Shown piece by piece: positions 35,088 through 43,991 of a stretch of 64,000 nt of DNA. The position numbers were made by a program, and so were the translations under genes. Within the stretch, counting starts at the first letter, position 1. Each line of letters starts with the position of its first letter. The DNA comes from Amycolatopsis circi (GTDB lineage: Bacteria > Actinomycetota > Actinomycetes > Mycobacteriales > Pseudonocardiaceae): the NCBI RefSeq assembly GCF_003385235.1, contig NZ_PQIA01000008.1:62001-126000 (forward strand). Reading direction: 5' to 3'. The notes under the pieces were generated by a model, which saw nothing but the letters and a program-made list of their open reading frames with translations, was not told the origin of the DNA and searched no databases.

Positions 35088-36551
35088 TCAGGCGTCGAGC
35101 AGCTCCCGGCAGACGTCGCCGAGCAGCCGGATCCCGGGGTCGATCGCGGACGGCGGCGTGGCGGAGAAGCCGATGCGGAAGTGGTTGCGCGGCGGGTCCT
35201 CGCCGAGGAAGAAGATGTCGCCGGGTTCGATGAGGATTCCCAGCTCCTCCGCGCGCTCCACCAGGAGGCGGCAGTCCAGTTCGGACGGTCCGGTCATCCA
35301 CAGGCTGACGCCGCCGGGCGGGTACGGGCCTTGCGCCCACGGCAGGTATTCGGTGACCGCGGCGCAGGTGGCGGTCCACTTGCGCATCAGTTTCGTGCGG
35401 TAGCGGCGCAGGGAACGGTGGTACTCGCCGCTTTCGATGAGCAGCGCCAGCGCCCGTTGCAGCTGGCCGGGCGGGTGGCGCAGGACGTACCGGCGGGCTT
35501 CGCGCAGCGCGCGCACCAGTTCGCGCGGTCCGACCAGGTAGCCGAGCCGCAGGCCGGGGGAGAGGAACTTGGAGAAGGTGCCGAGGTAGACGGCGTCGCC
35601 GGAGTTGTCGAGGGCCTTCAACGCCGGGGTCGGGCTGCCTTGGTAGCGGAATTCGCTGTCGTAGTCGTCTTCTACGACGACCGTGCCGGACGCGGCGGCC
35701 TGGGCGAGAAGCTGGCGACGGCGGCCGATGCTCAGGGTCGCATTGGTGGGGTGCTGGTGGCTGGGGGTGAGGTAGAGGAGGTCGACACCATCCAGCGACT
35801 CAGGCGGCTGCAGACCGCGGGAGTCGACGTCGATTCCGGTCACGTGGGCGCCGGTGCGGAGGAAGATGTGCCGGGCGTCGAGGTAGCCGGGGTTTTCGAT
35901 GGCCACGACCTGGTCCGGGCCGAGCAGCACCCGGCCGAGCAGGTCGAGGCCTTGCTGCGAGCCGACGGTGATCAGCACTTCGTCGGGATCGGCCTCGATG
36001 CCTCGGGTGGTCAGCAGTTGGCGGCACACCATCTCGACCAGCATCGGGTCGTCGGAGCCGACGCTGTCCTGCAGGCTGTGGAAGACATGCGGCCGGTAGA
36101 GGGCGTCGCGCAGGCAGCGCGTCCAGGACCGGGCTGGGAACGCGGTGATGTCGACCTGTCCGGCGAGGAACGGGTACGGGTAACTCGCCCAGTCGGTGCG
36201 TTTCTCGATGTGGGCGACGTCGGCGTCCGGGAACCGGCGAACCCGGCCGGCCCAGTCGATGCGCGATTCGGTGTCTCGTTCCTCGACCGCGCAGTGCGGG
36301 CGCATCTCGCCGTTGACGAACAATCCGCTGCGCTCGCGGCTTTCCACGTAGCCCTCGGCGACCAGCTCCTGGTAGGCGAGGTTGATCGTGTTCCGGGAAA
36401 CGCCCAGTTCGACGGCCAGCTCCCGCGAGCTGGGCAGCCGGCGGGCCGGGTCGAACGTGCCGATGGCGATCCCGTGCTCGATCGCTCGCCGGACCTGGCG
36501 GTACAGCGGTTCGTCCGACGAGCGGTCGATCTCGATCAAGGTGCGTGGCAA
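35088..36551 (-). CDS. MocR-family regulator (GntR winged helix plus aminotransferase domain), TauR-like
   Basis: A 487-residue protein with an N-terminal GntR helix-turn-helix ([41 protein letters not shown]) joined to a fold-type I aminotransferase-like domain with the PLP lysine in [19 protein letters not shown] and DDYDSEFRY. MocR proteins sense amines by forming PLP aldimines; TauR and GabR are examples. The TTG start lies after GGGAGAG. It sits between the amidohydrolase operon and ald, and the surrounding promoters share CTGG repeats resembling the published TauR box, so it is the probable regulator of taurine use. Confidence 0.9.
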   Translation of the reverse strand: MPRTLIEIDRSSDEPLYRQVRRAIEHGIAIGTFDPARRLPSSRELAVELGVSRNTINLAYQELVAEGYVESRERSGLFVNGEMRPHCAVEERDTESRIDWAGRVRRFPDADVAHIEKRTDWASYPYPFLAGQVDITAFPARSWTRCLRDALYRPHVFHSLQDSVGSDDPMLVEMVCRQLLTTRGIEADPDEVLITVGSQQGLDLLGRVLLGPDQVVAIENPGYLDARHIFLRTGAHVTGIDVDSRGLQPPESLDGVDLLYLTPSHQHPTNATLSIGRRRQLLAQAAASGTVVVEDDYDSEFRYQGSPTPALKALDNSGDAVYLGTFSKFLSPGLRLGYLVGPRELVRALREARRYVLRHPPGQLQRALALLIESGEYHRSLRRYRTKLMRKWTATCAAVTEYLPWAQGPYPPGGVSLWMTGPSELDCRLLVERAEELGILIEPGDIFFLGEDPPRNHFRIGFSATPPSAIDPGIRLLGDVCRELLDA

Positions 36552-36642
36552 GTGCGCTCTCCCAAGTGGCCGGCGTGGAGCGGGTGGGCTGAAACGTAAC
36601 TCGCAGTGGCCGGTTTTCCCAGCCCGCGCCACGCCGGGAGGC

Positions 36643-37758
36643 TCAGGCCAGCGCGTCGGCGACGTCGGTGACGGGCAGGCCGTGCGCCACGGCGACCGGC
36701 TCGTAGGTCAGCGCCCCGGCCACCGTGTTCACGCCGCCGCGGAGTTCCGGCGTGTCCTGCACCGCGGTCCGCAGGCCCTTGTTCGCGATCTCCAGCGCGT
36801 AGGGGAGCGTGACGTTGGTGAGCGCGTGCGTGGAGGTGTGCGGGACCGCGCCCGGCATGTTGGCCACGCAGTAGAACACCGATTCGTGCACCCGGAAGGT
36901 CGGGTCGGCGTGGGTCGTCGGGCGCGAGTCCTCGAAGCAGCCGCCCTGGTCGATCGAGATGTCCACGAGGACGCTGCCCGGCTTCATCCGCGAGACCGTC
37001 TCGTTGGACACCAGGCTCGGGGCCTTCGCGCCCGGGACGAGCACCGCGCCGATCACCAGGTCGGCTTCGAGTACTGCTTGCTCGATCGCGTACGAGTTCG
37101 CCGCGGCGGTGCGGATGCGGCCCTGGTACATCCGGTCGGCGGCGCGGAGCTTGTCGACGTTCTTGTCGAACAGCACGACGTCGCCCCAGGTCCCGGCCGC
37201 GACGGCGACCGCGTTCATCCCGGCGACGCCCGCGCCCAGCACGACCACGCGGGCCGGCGGCACCCCGGAGACGCCGCCGATCAGCACGCCGCGCCCGCCG
37301 TTGACGCGCATCAACGTCTGCGCGCCGACCTGCGGGGCCAGCCGTCCGGCCACCTCGCTCATCGGGAACAGCAGCGGAAGGGAACCGTTCGGCAGCTGGA
37401 CCGTTTCGTAGGCCACCGACGTCGTGCCCGCGTCGAGCAGGGCCTTGGTGCAGGGCTCGCTCGCGGCGAGGTGCAGGTAGGTGAACAGCAGCTGGTCGGA
37501 ACGCAGCCGGTGGTACTCCTCGGCGACCGGCTCCTTGACCTTCAGCACCATGTCCGCGGTGCCCCACACGTCGTCCGCGTGGTCGAGAAGCTTCGCGCCG
37601 GCGGCCGTGTAGTCCTCGTCGCGGATGGACGAGCCTTCGCCCGCGCCGCGCTCCACGAAGACCTCGTGGCCGGCCGAGGTGAACTCGTGTACTCCGGCCG
37701 GCGTCGCCGCCACCCGGTATTCGTGGTTCTTGACCTCGCGAGGCACACCGATCTTCAT
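36643..37758 (-). CDS. ald: Alanine dehydrogenase
   Basis: A 371-residue NAD-dependent L-alanine dehydrogenase: [22 protein letters not shown], the active-site VKEPVAEEY and YLHLAASEP segments, the cofactor motif [11 protein letters not shown] and [14 protein letters not shown]. It deaminates alanine to pyruvate and ammonium. Placed with a taurine-type aminotransferase it would regenerate pyruvate, as in the known Tpa/Ald route of Rhodococcus opacus. The ATG follows GGGAGCAGG. It is divergent from pta. Confidence 0.95.
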   Translation of the reverse strand: MKIGVPREVKNHEYRVAATPAGVHEFTSAGHEVFVERGAGEGSSIRDEDYTAAGAKLLDHADDVWGTADMVLKVKEPVAEEYHRLRSDQLLFTYLHLAASEPCTKALLDAGTTSVAYETVQLPNGSLPLLFPMSEVAGRLAPQVGAQTLMRVNGGRGVLIGGVSGVPPARVVVLGAGVAGMNAVAVAAGTWGDVVLFDKNVDKLRAADRMYQGRIRTAAANSYAIEQAVLEADLVIGAVLVPGAKAPSLVSNETVSRMKPGSVLVDISIDQGGCFEDSRPTTHADPTFRVHESVFYCVANMPGAVPHTSTHALTNVTLPYALEIANKGLRTAVQDTPELRGGVNTVAGALTYEPVAVAHGLPVTDVADALA

Positions 37759-37824
37759 CGCCTGCTCCCATCTGCCGTGTGTGGTCCGACCGAGAGTGCG
37801 GGAGGACTGGCCACCGCGAAAGTG

Positions 37825-37898
37825 CCAGAAACCGCTCGGTCGACGGGTCCAGGCTCGGGGCCTTCTGGACCTGTCAACGGGTGCTGTTCTGGCTCTGT
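37825..37898. promoter_or_regulatory. Back-to-back proposed MocR operators between ald and pta
   Basis: Rightward, TTCTGGACCTGT (37863-37874) and TTCTGGCTCTGT (37887-37898) are 24 bp apart and point to pta. Leftward, CTGG cores complementary to 37849-37852 and 37825-37828 are again 24 bp apart (CCTGGACCCGT then TTCTGGCACTT) and point to ald. CTGGACCT matches 8 of 10 positions of the TauR box CTGGACYTAA as I recall it from Rhodobacter. Confidence 0.62.
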
Positions 37899-37962
37899 CC
37901 CTTGGGGCCAGGGGCCGAGATCCTGCTCGGGGAGCACTGCCGTCCGCGAGGGAGTTTGCGAG

Positions 37963-38952
37963 ATGACCATGGCCCCTCTGGCCGAGACCTGGCGGGACCG
38001 CGTCGGCGACGCCCGTCCTCGGATCGCGCTTGCCGACGGCGCTGATCCGCGTGCCGTCACCGCGGCCGCCCACCTGGTCGAGCGCGGCGAGATCGAGCCG
38101 GTTCTGGTGGGGCCTGCGGCGGAGATCGCTGCTGTTGCGGCGGAGCTTGGTTTCTCGGTGCCGCCTTTTCTGGACACTGCCGCCCTGGCTGGCGATGACG
38201 CTGTCCTCGCGCGGCTGGCTTCGGCGTTTCCTGACCGGGTGGAGACGGTTCGCGACGATCCGGTCGCTCTCTCCGCTGCGCTTCTCGCGTTGGGCCGGGT
38301 GGATGCCTGCCTTGCTGGCGCGACGCGACCTACGTCCGATGTGCTTCGGGCTGGGCTGCGGATTGTCGGCCTCGCTCCCGGCGTCCGGACTTTGAGCAGT
38401 TGTTTCCTGATGCTGTTGCAGGACGGCCGCTCGCTCACCTTCGCTGACTGTGCCGTGGTTCCGGAACCGGATGCGGACGCGTTGGCGGACATTGCCGTCG
38501 GCGCGGCTTCGACGCACCGCGCGCTGACCGGGACCGAGCCGGTTGTGGCGATGCTGTCGTTCAGCACCCAGGGGAGCGCTAAGCATTCGGCGGTGGACAA
38601 GGTTCGACAGGCTACTTCGCTGGTGCGGGAACGTCTTCCCGGTGTGGACGTGGACGGCGAACTGCAATTCGATGCCGCTGTCGTGGACGCGGTGGGGGTG
38701 GCCAAGGCTCCGCGGTCGACTGTCGCTGGGCGGGCGAATGTGTTGGTGTTCCCTAATCTTGACGCGGGGAACATCGCTTACAAGATCGCGGAACGGCTGG
38801 GCGGAGCGACTGCGCTCGGGCCGATTCTGCAAGGCGTGGCAGCGCCGCTGCACGACCTTTCGCGCGGCTGCAGTGCGGCCGATATCGAGACGATGGCCCT
38901 GATCAGCGCGGTGCACGCGGTGACCGGGCGGGAAGTGGAGGGGGTCCGATGA
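37963..38952 (+). CDS. pta: Phosphate acetyltransferase
   Basis: A 329-residue PTA_PTB-family enzyme consisting only of the catalytic part ([17 protein letters not shown] at the start, [62 protein letters not shown]). It converts acetyl phosphate to acetyl-CoA. Beside xsc-type chemistry it would channel the acetyl phosphate from sulfoacetaldehyde into central metabolism. There is no acetate kinase next to it, which supports a catabolic rather than overflow role. The ATG follows GAGGGAG with 8-base spacing. Confidence 0.93.
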   Translation: MTMAPLAETWRDRVGDARPRIALADGADPRAVTAAAHLVERGEIEPVLVGPAAEIAAVAAELGFSVPPFLDTAALAGDDAVLARLASAFPDRVETVRDDPVALSAALLALGRVDACLAGATRPTSDVLRAGLRIVGLAPGVRTLSSCFLMLLQDGRSLTFADCAVVPEPDADALADIAVGAASTHRALTGTEPVVAMLSFSTQGSAKHSAVDKVRQATSLVRERLPGVDVDGELQFDAAVVDAVGVAKAPRSTVAGRANVLVFPNLDAGNIAYKIAERLGGATALGPILQGVAAPLHDLSRGCSAADIETMALISAVHAVTGREVEGVR

Positions 38953-39626
38953 CGCGAGGTGTGGAGCTGGTCGTGCTGGACATGGCTGGCACGACGGTTC
39001 GTGATGACGGTGCTGTCGAGGCTGCTTTTTCCGCGGCGCTGGAATCGGTGGGGGTGCCTTCCGACTCTCCGGAGCGCGAGGATGCGGATGCCTACGTCCG
39101 CGACACTATGGGGCAGTCGAAGATCGAGGTCTTCCGGGCGCTTTTTCCCGCTGACGGGGTTGCGGAGAAGGCTAATCAGGTTTTCGAGAATGCGTTTGCC
39201 GCGCAGGCTATCGAGGTCGCTGCGCCACTTCCCGGTGCGGAGGAGGCGATCGACAAGTTGCGTGCGCAGGGGCGTCGGGTGTGTCTGAGCACGGGGTTCT
39301 CGGCTGCCACGCGCGATGCGTTGCTGCGGCGGCTGGGGTGGACGGATCTGGCCGATCTGGTGGTGTGCCCAGCGGACGCCGGCGGGCGGGGCCGACCGTT
39401 CCCGGACATGGTGCTGACTGCGGTGCTGCGGTTGGGGATCACGGATGTGCGCGCGGTTGCGGTGGCGGGGGATACCGGATTCGACATGCTGACCGGACGC
39501 CGGGCCGGGGCGTCCGTGGCGGCTGGGGTGTTGACCGGGGCGCATGACGAAGCGACGTTGAGGGCGCACGGGGCCACGCATGTGCTGGGGTCGGTGGCTG
39601 AGTTGCCTGCGGTTCTTGAAGGCTAG
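38949..39626 (+). CDS. Phosphonatase-like HAD hydrolase
   Basis: A 225-residue HAD protein with the nucleophile motif [12 protein letters not shown] seen in phosphonoacetaldehyde hydrolases, a cap segment [15 protein letters not shown] that keeps a Lys where PhnX has its Schiff-base Lys, STGFS (motif II) and [10 protein letters not shown] (motif IV). It belongs to the phosphonatase-like subgroup, shorter than true PhnX. It overlaps pta by 4 bp (ATGA), so they are co-expressed. Phosphonoacetaldehyde is the phosphonate analogue of sulfoacetaldehyde, which makes the pairing meaningful. Confidence 0.83.
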   Translation: MTRGVELVVLDMAGTTVRDDGAVEAAFSAALESVGVPSDSPEREDADAYVRDTMGQSKIEVFRALFPADGVAEKANQVFENAFAAQAIEVAAPLPGAEEAIDKLRAQGRRVCLSTGFSAATRDALLRRLGWTDLADLVVCPADAGGRGRPFPDMVLTAVLRLGITDVRAVAVAGDTGFDMLTGRRAGASVAAGVLTGAHDEATLRAHGATHVLGSVAELPAVLEG

Positions 39627-39647
39627 GAATTTGAACCGCCGCTGGAG

Positions 39648-40211
39648 TCAGGCGGGCGGCGCGACCGCTGTAGCGATCAACGCCCTAGCAGCGATCTCGA
39701 TCCGTTCCTCGTCCCCAGTCACGATCCGGTCCAGGCACAACCCCCGCAGGCCGGAGATCAGCAGGCTTGCCCGCGCGGCTGCCTCCGGTTCGGTATAACC
39801 CAGTTTCCGGTACACCGGCACCAAAGGATCCACCATCGCGGTGATCGTTTCCCGGGCGACTTCCAGGTACCGCTCCGGTTGCGTCGGGGCCAGGGCCAGC
39901 ACCTGGAACAGGATGTGGATCGGCCGTTGCTGGCGGCCTCGGGTGATCGCTTGCCACAGGGCCAGGGCCGCGGCGCTGAGGGATTCCGCGTCGTGCACGG
40001 AGCGGAAAAGCTCGGTGACGTCCGGGCGGCTCGCGGCGATCGCTTCGGTGATCAGGTTTTCCCGGCTGCCGAAGTAGTACAGCAGCATGCGCTTGCTCGT
40101 CCCCAGCGCTTCGCCCATCGGCGCGAGCGACAGGTCCGCGATGCCGTGCGTCGCCAGGTAGTCCACGGCTTGCTGCAGCAGTTCGGCGCGGCGGCCGGTT
40201 CCGGAAGTCAC
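39648..40211 (-). CDS. TetR-family repressor
   Basis: A 187-residue regulator with an N-terminal helix-turn-helix (RAELLQQAVDYLATHGIADLSLAPMGEALGTSKRMLLYYFGSRENL) and a TetR-type ligand domain. The GTG at 40211 gives the usual short N-terminus. It is divergent from a flavin hydroxylase gene, and the gap between them carries two copies of an exact palindrome, so it most likely represses itself and the hydroxylase until an aromatic substrate binds. Confidence 0.88.
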   Translation of the reverse strand: MTSGTGRRAELLQQAVDYLATHGIADLSLAPMGEALGTSKRMLLYYFGSRENLITEAIAASRPDVTELFRSVHDAESLSAAALALWQAITRGRQQRPIHILFQVLALAPTQPERYLEVARETITAMVDPLVPVYRKLGYTEPEAAARASLLISGLRGLCLDRIVTGDEERIEIAARALIATAVAPPA

Positions 40212-40219
40212 CCCTTGAC

Positions 40220-40267
40220 TGTACCGATCGGTACGCCGTACCGTCCATTCCTGTACCGATCGGTACA
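40220..40267. promoter_or_regulatory. Twin TetR operators
   Basis: GTACCGATCGGTAC occurs at 40221-40234 and again at 40253-40266, each a perfect palindrome; the second extends to TGTACCGATCGGTACA. Their start-to-start distance is 32 bp, about three helical turns, so both would face the same side of the DNA. They lie between the TetR gene and the divergent hydroxylase. Confidence 0.85.
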
Positions 40268-40283
40268 TGGCGGAGGAGGGCTG

Positions 40284-41453
40284 ATGGCGGGCAAAGCACT
40301 CTCGGTGGCGATCGTCGGCGGCGGGATCGGCGGGCTGACGTTCGCGCTCGCGTTGCGGCAGCGCGGGATCGGGGCGGAGGTGTACGAGCGGTCGGCCGAA
40401 TTGCGGGAGGTCGGGGCGGCGGTGGCGTTGGCTGCCAACGGGTCCCGGGTGCTGCAGCGGCTTGGGTTGCGGGACGAGTTGGCCGCGTGTTCCGCGGTGC
40501 CGACAGAACTGGTTTACCGGCATTGGCGGGACGGGCGGCGGGTGGTCGCGTTTCCGATCGGGGACGCCTATGAAGAACGGTTCGCTGGGCCGTATTTCGG
40601 GGTGCATCGAGCGGATTTGCAGCGGATTCTGGCTGACGCGTGGGGCAAAGTCCATCTTGGACGGCAGGTGACCGCGGTGGTTTCGGCCGGGGCCGGGTAT
40701 CGGCTCGAGTTTGCCGATGGGACAAGCGAAACCGCTGACGTGGTGGTGGGCGCGGACGGGGTGCATTCGGCCGTCCGCAAGTGGGTGGATGACGCGCCCC
40801 TTGCCCGGTACTCGGGTTCGAGCGGGTTTCGCGGGCTGGTGCCGGTGGCGCAGTTGCCGTCGTTGCCGGACCCGGGGGCGATGCAGTTCTGGTTGGGGCC
40901 GGGCGGGCATCTGCTGCATTACGCGATCGGCGACGGGTCGGTGGTGAATTTCCTTGCGGTGCTGGACGAACCGGCCGAGTGGGCGGGGGAGTCGTGGACG
41001 GAGGACATTCCCCGGGAGCGGATCGAGACGGCCTTCGAGGGCTGGCATCCGGCGGTGCGCGAGATGGTCAGTGCGACGACGTTGTATCAACGGTGGGGAT
41101 TGTTCAGTCAGTATCCGCTCAACCGTTGGCATCGCGGCGGAGTGGTGCTCCTCGGCGACGCCGCACACGCGATGCTGCCGCACCATGGGCAGGGTGCGAA
41201 TCAGACGATCGAGGACGCGGTGACGCTCGCCGAGTGCCTCGCGCGGGATTCGCGCGAGGCAGCGCTCGCCAGGTACGAGAAGCTGCGGCGGCCGCGGACT
41301 CGGGCGGTTCAGCGGAGTTCGTGGGTGGCGAACGCGCTGCTGCATCTGCCGGACGGTCCGGCGGCTGACGCCAGGGACGTCGAACTGGGACGGATCGGCG
41401 AGACGGTGGCGTGGATCCACTCGCACGACGCGTTGGCGACCGCTAGGGGCTAG
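40284..41453 (+). CDS. FAD-dependent monooxygenase (salicylate hydroxylase-like)
   Basis: A 389-residue class A flavoprotein hydroxylase with the FAD motif VGGGIGGLTFALAL, the DG motif VVGADGVHSAVRKW and GDAAHAMLPHHGQGANQTIEDA. This group hydroxylates salicylate, 6-hydroxynicotinate, 3-hydroxybenzoate and similar substrates. The ATG follows GGAGGAGGG. The TAG stop shares the tetranucleotide CTAG with the stop of the convergent hydrolase. It is controlled by the adjacent TetR gene; the substrate is not predictable. Confidence 0.9.
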   Translation: MAGKALSVAIVGGGIGGLTFALALRQRGIGAEVYERSAELREVGAAVALAANGSRVLQRLGLRDELAACSAVPTELVYRHWRDGRRVVAFPIGDAYEERFAGPYFGVHRADLQRILADAWGKVHLGRQVTAVVSAGAGYRLEFADGTSETADVVVGADGVHSAVRKWVDDAPLARYSGSSGFRGLVPVAQLPSLPDPGAMQFWLGPGGHLLHYAIGDGSVVNFLAVLDEPAEWAGESWTEDIPRERIETAFEGWHPAVREMVSATTLYQRWGLFSQYPLNRWHRGGVVLLGDAAHAMLPHHGQGANQTIEDAVTLAECLARDSREAALARYEKLRRPRTRAVQRSSWVANALLHLPDGPAADARDVELGRIGETVAWIHSHDALATARG

Positions 41454-42094
41454 GCAGCCCCTTTTGCCGCGAGCGTCTTGAATTCGGTGCTCGTCAGGAC
41501 GTCCGCGGTGGACTGAGCGAGGACGACCAGCGTGGCGGCGTGCACCTCGGCGGCGGACATCGCGCCGTGGCCCAGGTCGGGGTGGTCGTAGGTGGCGCAC
41601 GCGTCGGACAGCACTCCGGTGCGGAAGTCGCGGAACATCGCGTCGCGGATGGTGGCGTGGACGCAGTCCTCGGTGGTCACTCCGGTGGCGATCAGGGTGT
41701 CCACGCCGCGTCCGCGGAGCTGCATCTCGAAATCGGTGCCGTAGAAGGCGCTGTAGCGGTGCTTGGGGATCAGCGGCTCGTCGGGACTGCGGTCCACTTC
41801 GGAATACAACGCGGCGCCGGGAGTTCCGTCGATGAGCGCTTGACCTTGCGCGATCGGCGGGTACAGGTCGGCGAACCGGCCCATGTCGGAGCCGTCGGGG
41901 CGGTGGACGTGCGCGGTGAAGAACACGGCGATGCCCGCGTCGCGGCAGAACCGGACGGTGTCGTTGAGGACGGGGATCATAGCGCGGCCGGCCGGGGATT
42001 CCAGCGGGGCGCCCGGAGCCAGGAAATCGTGCTGCATGTCGATGACGACCAGTGCGGTGCGGGCCGGATCGACGGTGGACAAGCGGTAACCCAT
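41450..42094 (-). CDS. Isochorismatase-like cysteine hydrolase
   Basis: A 214-residue hydrolase of the isochorismatase/nicotinamidase superfamily with the catalytic Asp in ALVVIDMQHDF (Asp19), the Lys in IPKHRYSAF and the nucleophile Cys in TGVTTEDCVHATIRDA. Members cleave amides such as nicotinamide, N-carbamoylsarcosine or biuret, or isochorismate. The ATG follows GGAAGGAG. Its TAG stop overlaps the stop of the hydroxylase gene on the other strand. It may act on an amide of an aromatic acid in the nearby pathways. Confidence 0.85.
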   Translation of the reverse strand: MGYRLSTVDPARTALVVIDMQHDFLAPGAPLESPAGRAMIPVLNDTVRFCRDAGIAVFFTAHVHRPDGSDMGRFADLYPPIAQGQALIDGTPGAALYSEVDRSPDEPLIPKHRYSAFYGTDFEMQLRGRGVDTLIATGVTTEDCVHATIRDAMFRDFRTGVLSDACATYDHPDLGHGAMSAAEVHAATLVVLAQSTADVLTSTEFKTLAAKGAA

Positions 42095-42166
42095 GGAAGC
42101 TCCTTCCGCGGAGGTCCATGAGGTATCACGGTTTGACGCCGGTCGTCAAGAAAACGACAGAAAGCG

Positions 42167-43132
42167 TCAGGCGTCTTCGATCTGCGCGGCGACGGTGCGC
42201 AGGGACGCGATCAGCGCCTGCGTGGCCGGGTTCAGCCTGCGTCCGGCGGCCAGGGTCAGGCCGACGCTGTGCCCGATGTTCTCCAGCGGCGTCGGCAGGG
42301 TGACCAGCCGCGGGTCGTCCACGCCGAGCAGGCCGGGCAGCGCGGCGACCATCGCGGTTTCGGTGAGCAGTTGCCGGACGGTGAGGAACGACGTGGCCTC
42401 GACGCGGTTGGCGGGCAGGTCGAGGCCGTGCTGGGCGAACAGGCTTTCCAGCTCCTGGCGCAGCATCGTCTCGGTGCCGGGCACGATCCACGGGAAGTCG
42501 GCGAGGTCCTCCAGCGAGACGCTTTCGCGCGCGGCGAGCGGGTGGTGCACGCCGGCGACGACGCGGATCGACTCCTGGTACAGCGCTTGCCGCCGGGTGT
42601 CTTCGGTGCCGGGACCGCTCAGCCTGCCGACGATCACGTCCACGCGGCCCGCGGTCAGCTCCACGAGCAGCGATTCGGGCGTTCCCTCCCGGACGACGAC
42701 GGTGACCAGCGGGTGGTCTTCTTTCAGGTGCGCGATGGCTCGTGGCAGCAAGAGATTCGAGCCCGCGAGATGGATACCGGCGACGACCCGGCCGCGCGTC
42801 GCGTCGGCGATCTCCACGACGTGCCGGGCGGCGTGAGTCAACTGGGCGAGCACGGCGCGCGCGTGTTCGGTGAACGCGGTCCCGAACTCGGTCGGTGTGA
42901 TTCCGCGCGGCCCGCGTTCGTAAAGCGGCACGCCGAGGATGGCTTCGAGATCGTGCAGGCCGCGCGTGACGACCGGCTGCGTGACGTGCAGGGCGGCGGC
43001 CGCGCCGACGACGCTGCCCTGCTCGGTGAGGGTGTCCACCAGCACGAGGTGCCTGAGCTTGAGGCGGCCGTCGAGCAGGCGGGGCATCTCCATTCCGGCG
43101 ACAGTACTGGCCGGACCCGGTTCCAGCGTCAT
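42167..43132 (-). CDS. LysR-type transcriptional regulator
   Basis: A 321-residue regulator with the LysR winged helix (LKLRHLVLVDTLTEQGSVVGAAAALHVTQPVVTRGLHDLEAILG) and a periplasmic-binding-like effector domain. The N-terminus resembles the PcaQ/GbpR branch that governs aromatic catabolism. The ATG at 43132 overlaps the stop of the alpha/beta hydrolase gene (ATGA); an internal ATG about 15 codons later would also fit. It is the likely activator of the divergent 3-hydroxyanthranilate operon, whose promoter holds a large inverted repeat. Confidence 0.88.
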   Translation of the reverse strand: MTLEPGPASTVAGMEMPRLLDGRLKLRHLVLVDTLTEQGSVVGAAAALHVTQPVVTRGLHDLEAILGVPLYERGPRGITPTEFGTAFTEHARAVLAQLTHAARHVVEIADATRGRVVAGIHLAGSNLLLPRAIAHLKEDHPLVTVVVREGTPESLLVELTAGRVDVIVGRLSGPGTEDTRRQALYQESIRVVAGVHHPLAARESVSLEDLADFPWIVPGTETMLRQELESLFAQHGLDLPANRVEATSFLTVRQLLTETAMVAALPGLLGVDDPRLVTLPTPLENIGHSVGLTLAAGRRLNPATQALIASLRTVAAQIEDA

Positions 43133-43965
43133 GGGCGGACGAGCCGGATCAGGGCGCGGCTGAGCGCGGAGCCGGGGTCGGCCAGGTCGAGGAAGACGTC
43201 GAAGTGGTTCCGGCCGGGCACGACGGTCCAAGTGCTGGGGACGGGCCAGTGTGCGTGGAAAGCCTTGCTCTGCCGGTGGAATCCGGCGGCTTCGTGTTCG
43301 GCGACCGCGACGTGCAGGGGTGCGGTGCCTGGCGGGGCCAAGAGGGGGCTGAGGGCTTCCGCGCGGGTCGGGTCGAGGGTCAGCCACGCGTTGGCGAACG
43401 AGTCGACGAGCGGGCGGAGGTCGAAGAGGCCGCTGATCGTCATCGCGCCTTTGACGACGTCCTCGGGCAGTCCGGCTGCGCGTTGCCATCCGCTGACGAC
43501 GGTCATCGCGGTCAGGTGTCCTCCGGCTGAGCTGCCGACGACGTGGATGCGGTGCGGGTCGAGGCCGTGTTCGGCGCCGTGGCGGTACACCCAGGTGACG
43601 GCGGCGCGGACCTGGCGCACGATCTCTTCCAGGGGAGCGGCGGGAGCGAGGGTGTAGTCGGGCACGACGGTGGCGATTCCGGCGTCGGACAGAACCCTGG
43701 CCAGGAACGCGGTGTCGTGGCGCGAGAGCATTCGCCAGTACCCGCCGTGGACGGCGAGGACGACGGGGCGCAACTGTCCTGGCGAGGTGCCCCAGACGTC
43801 CAGCCGTTCGTCGCTGAGCGGGTCGAAAGCCAGGTCAGTTTCGCCGTCCAGACCGGCGGTGGCGGATTCGGAGGCGGAGCGATAGCGGGCCATCACGGCG
43901 TCGAACTCGGTCTCGGTCACCGTGGCCTGCGCGCTGTAGTCGCGATCGACGTTCGGATGGCTCAC
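43129..43965 (-). CDS. Alpha/beta hydrolase, kynurenine formamidase-like
   Basis: A 278-residue hydrolase with the oxyanion-hole motif VHGGYW, nucleophile elbow GSSAGGHL and a late GRNHFDVFLDL that supplies the catalytic His. The HGGYW and GSSAGG combination is shared by kynurenine formamidase-type and hormone-sensitive lipase-like enzymes. A GTG at 43965 with AAGGA 8 bases upstream is preferred over the ATG at 43974, which touches its ribosome site. Its place opposite a 3-hydroxyanthranilate operon makes N-formylkynurenine a reasonable substrate; this is inferred. Confidence 0.75.
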   Translation of the reverse strand: MSHPNVDRDYSAQATVTETEFDAVMARYRSASESATAGLDGETDLAFDPLSDERLDVWGTSPGQLRPVVLAVHGGYWRMLSRHDTAFLARVLSDAGIATVVPDYTLAPAAPLEEIVRQVRAAVTWVYRHGAEHGLDPHRIHVVGSSAGGHLTAMTVVSGWQRAAGLPEDVVKGAMTISGLFDLRPLVDSFANAWLTLDPTRAEALSPLLAPPGTAPLHVAVAEHEAAGFHRQSKAFHAHWPVPSTWTVVPGRNHFDVFLDLADPGSALSRALIRLVRP

Positions 43966-43991
43966 GGGATCCATCCTTCGCCGCCGCCGTC

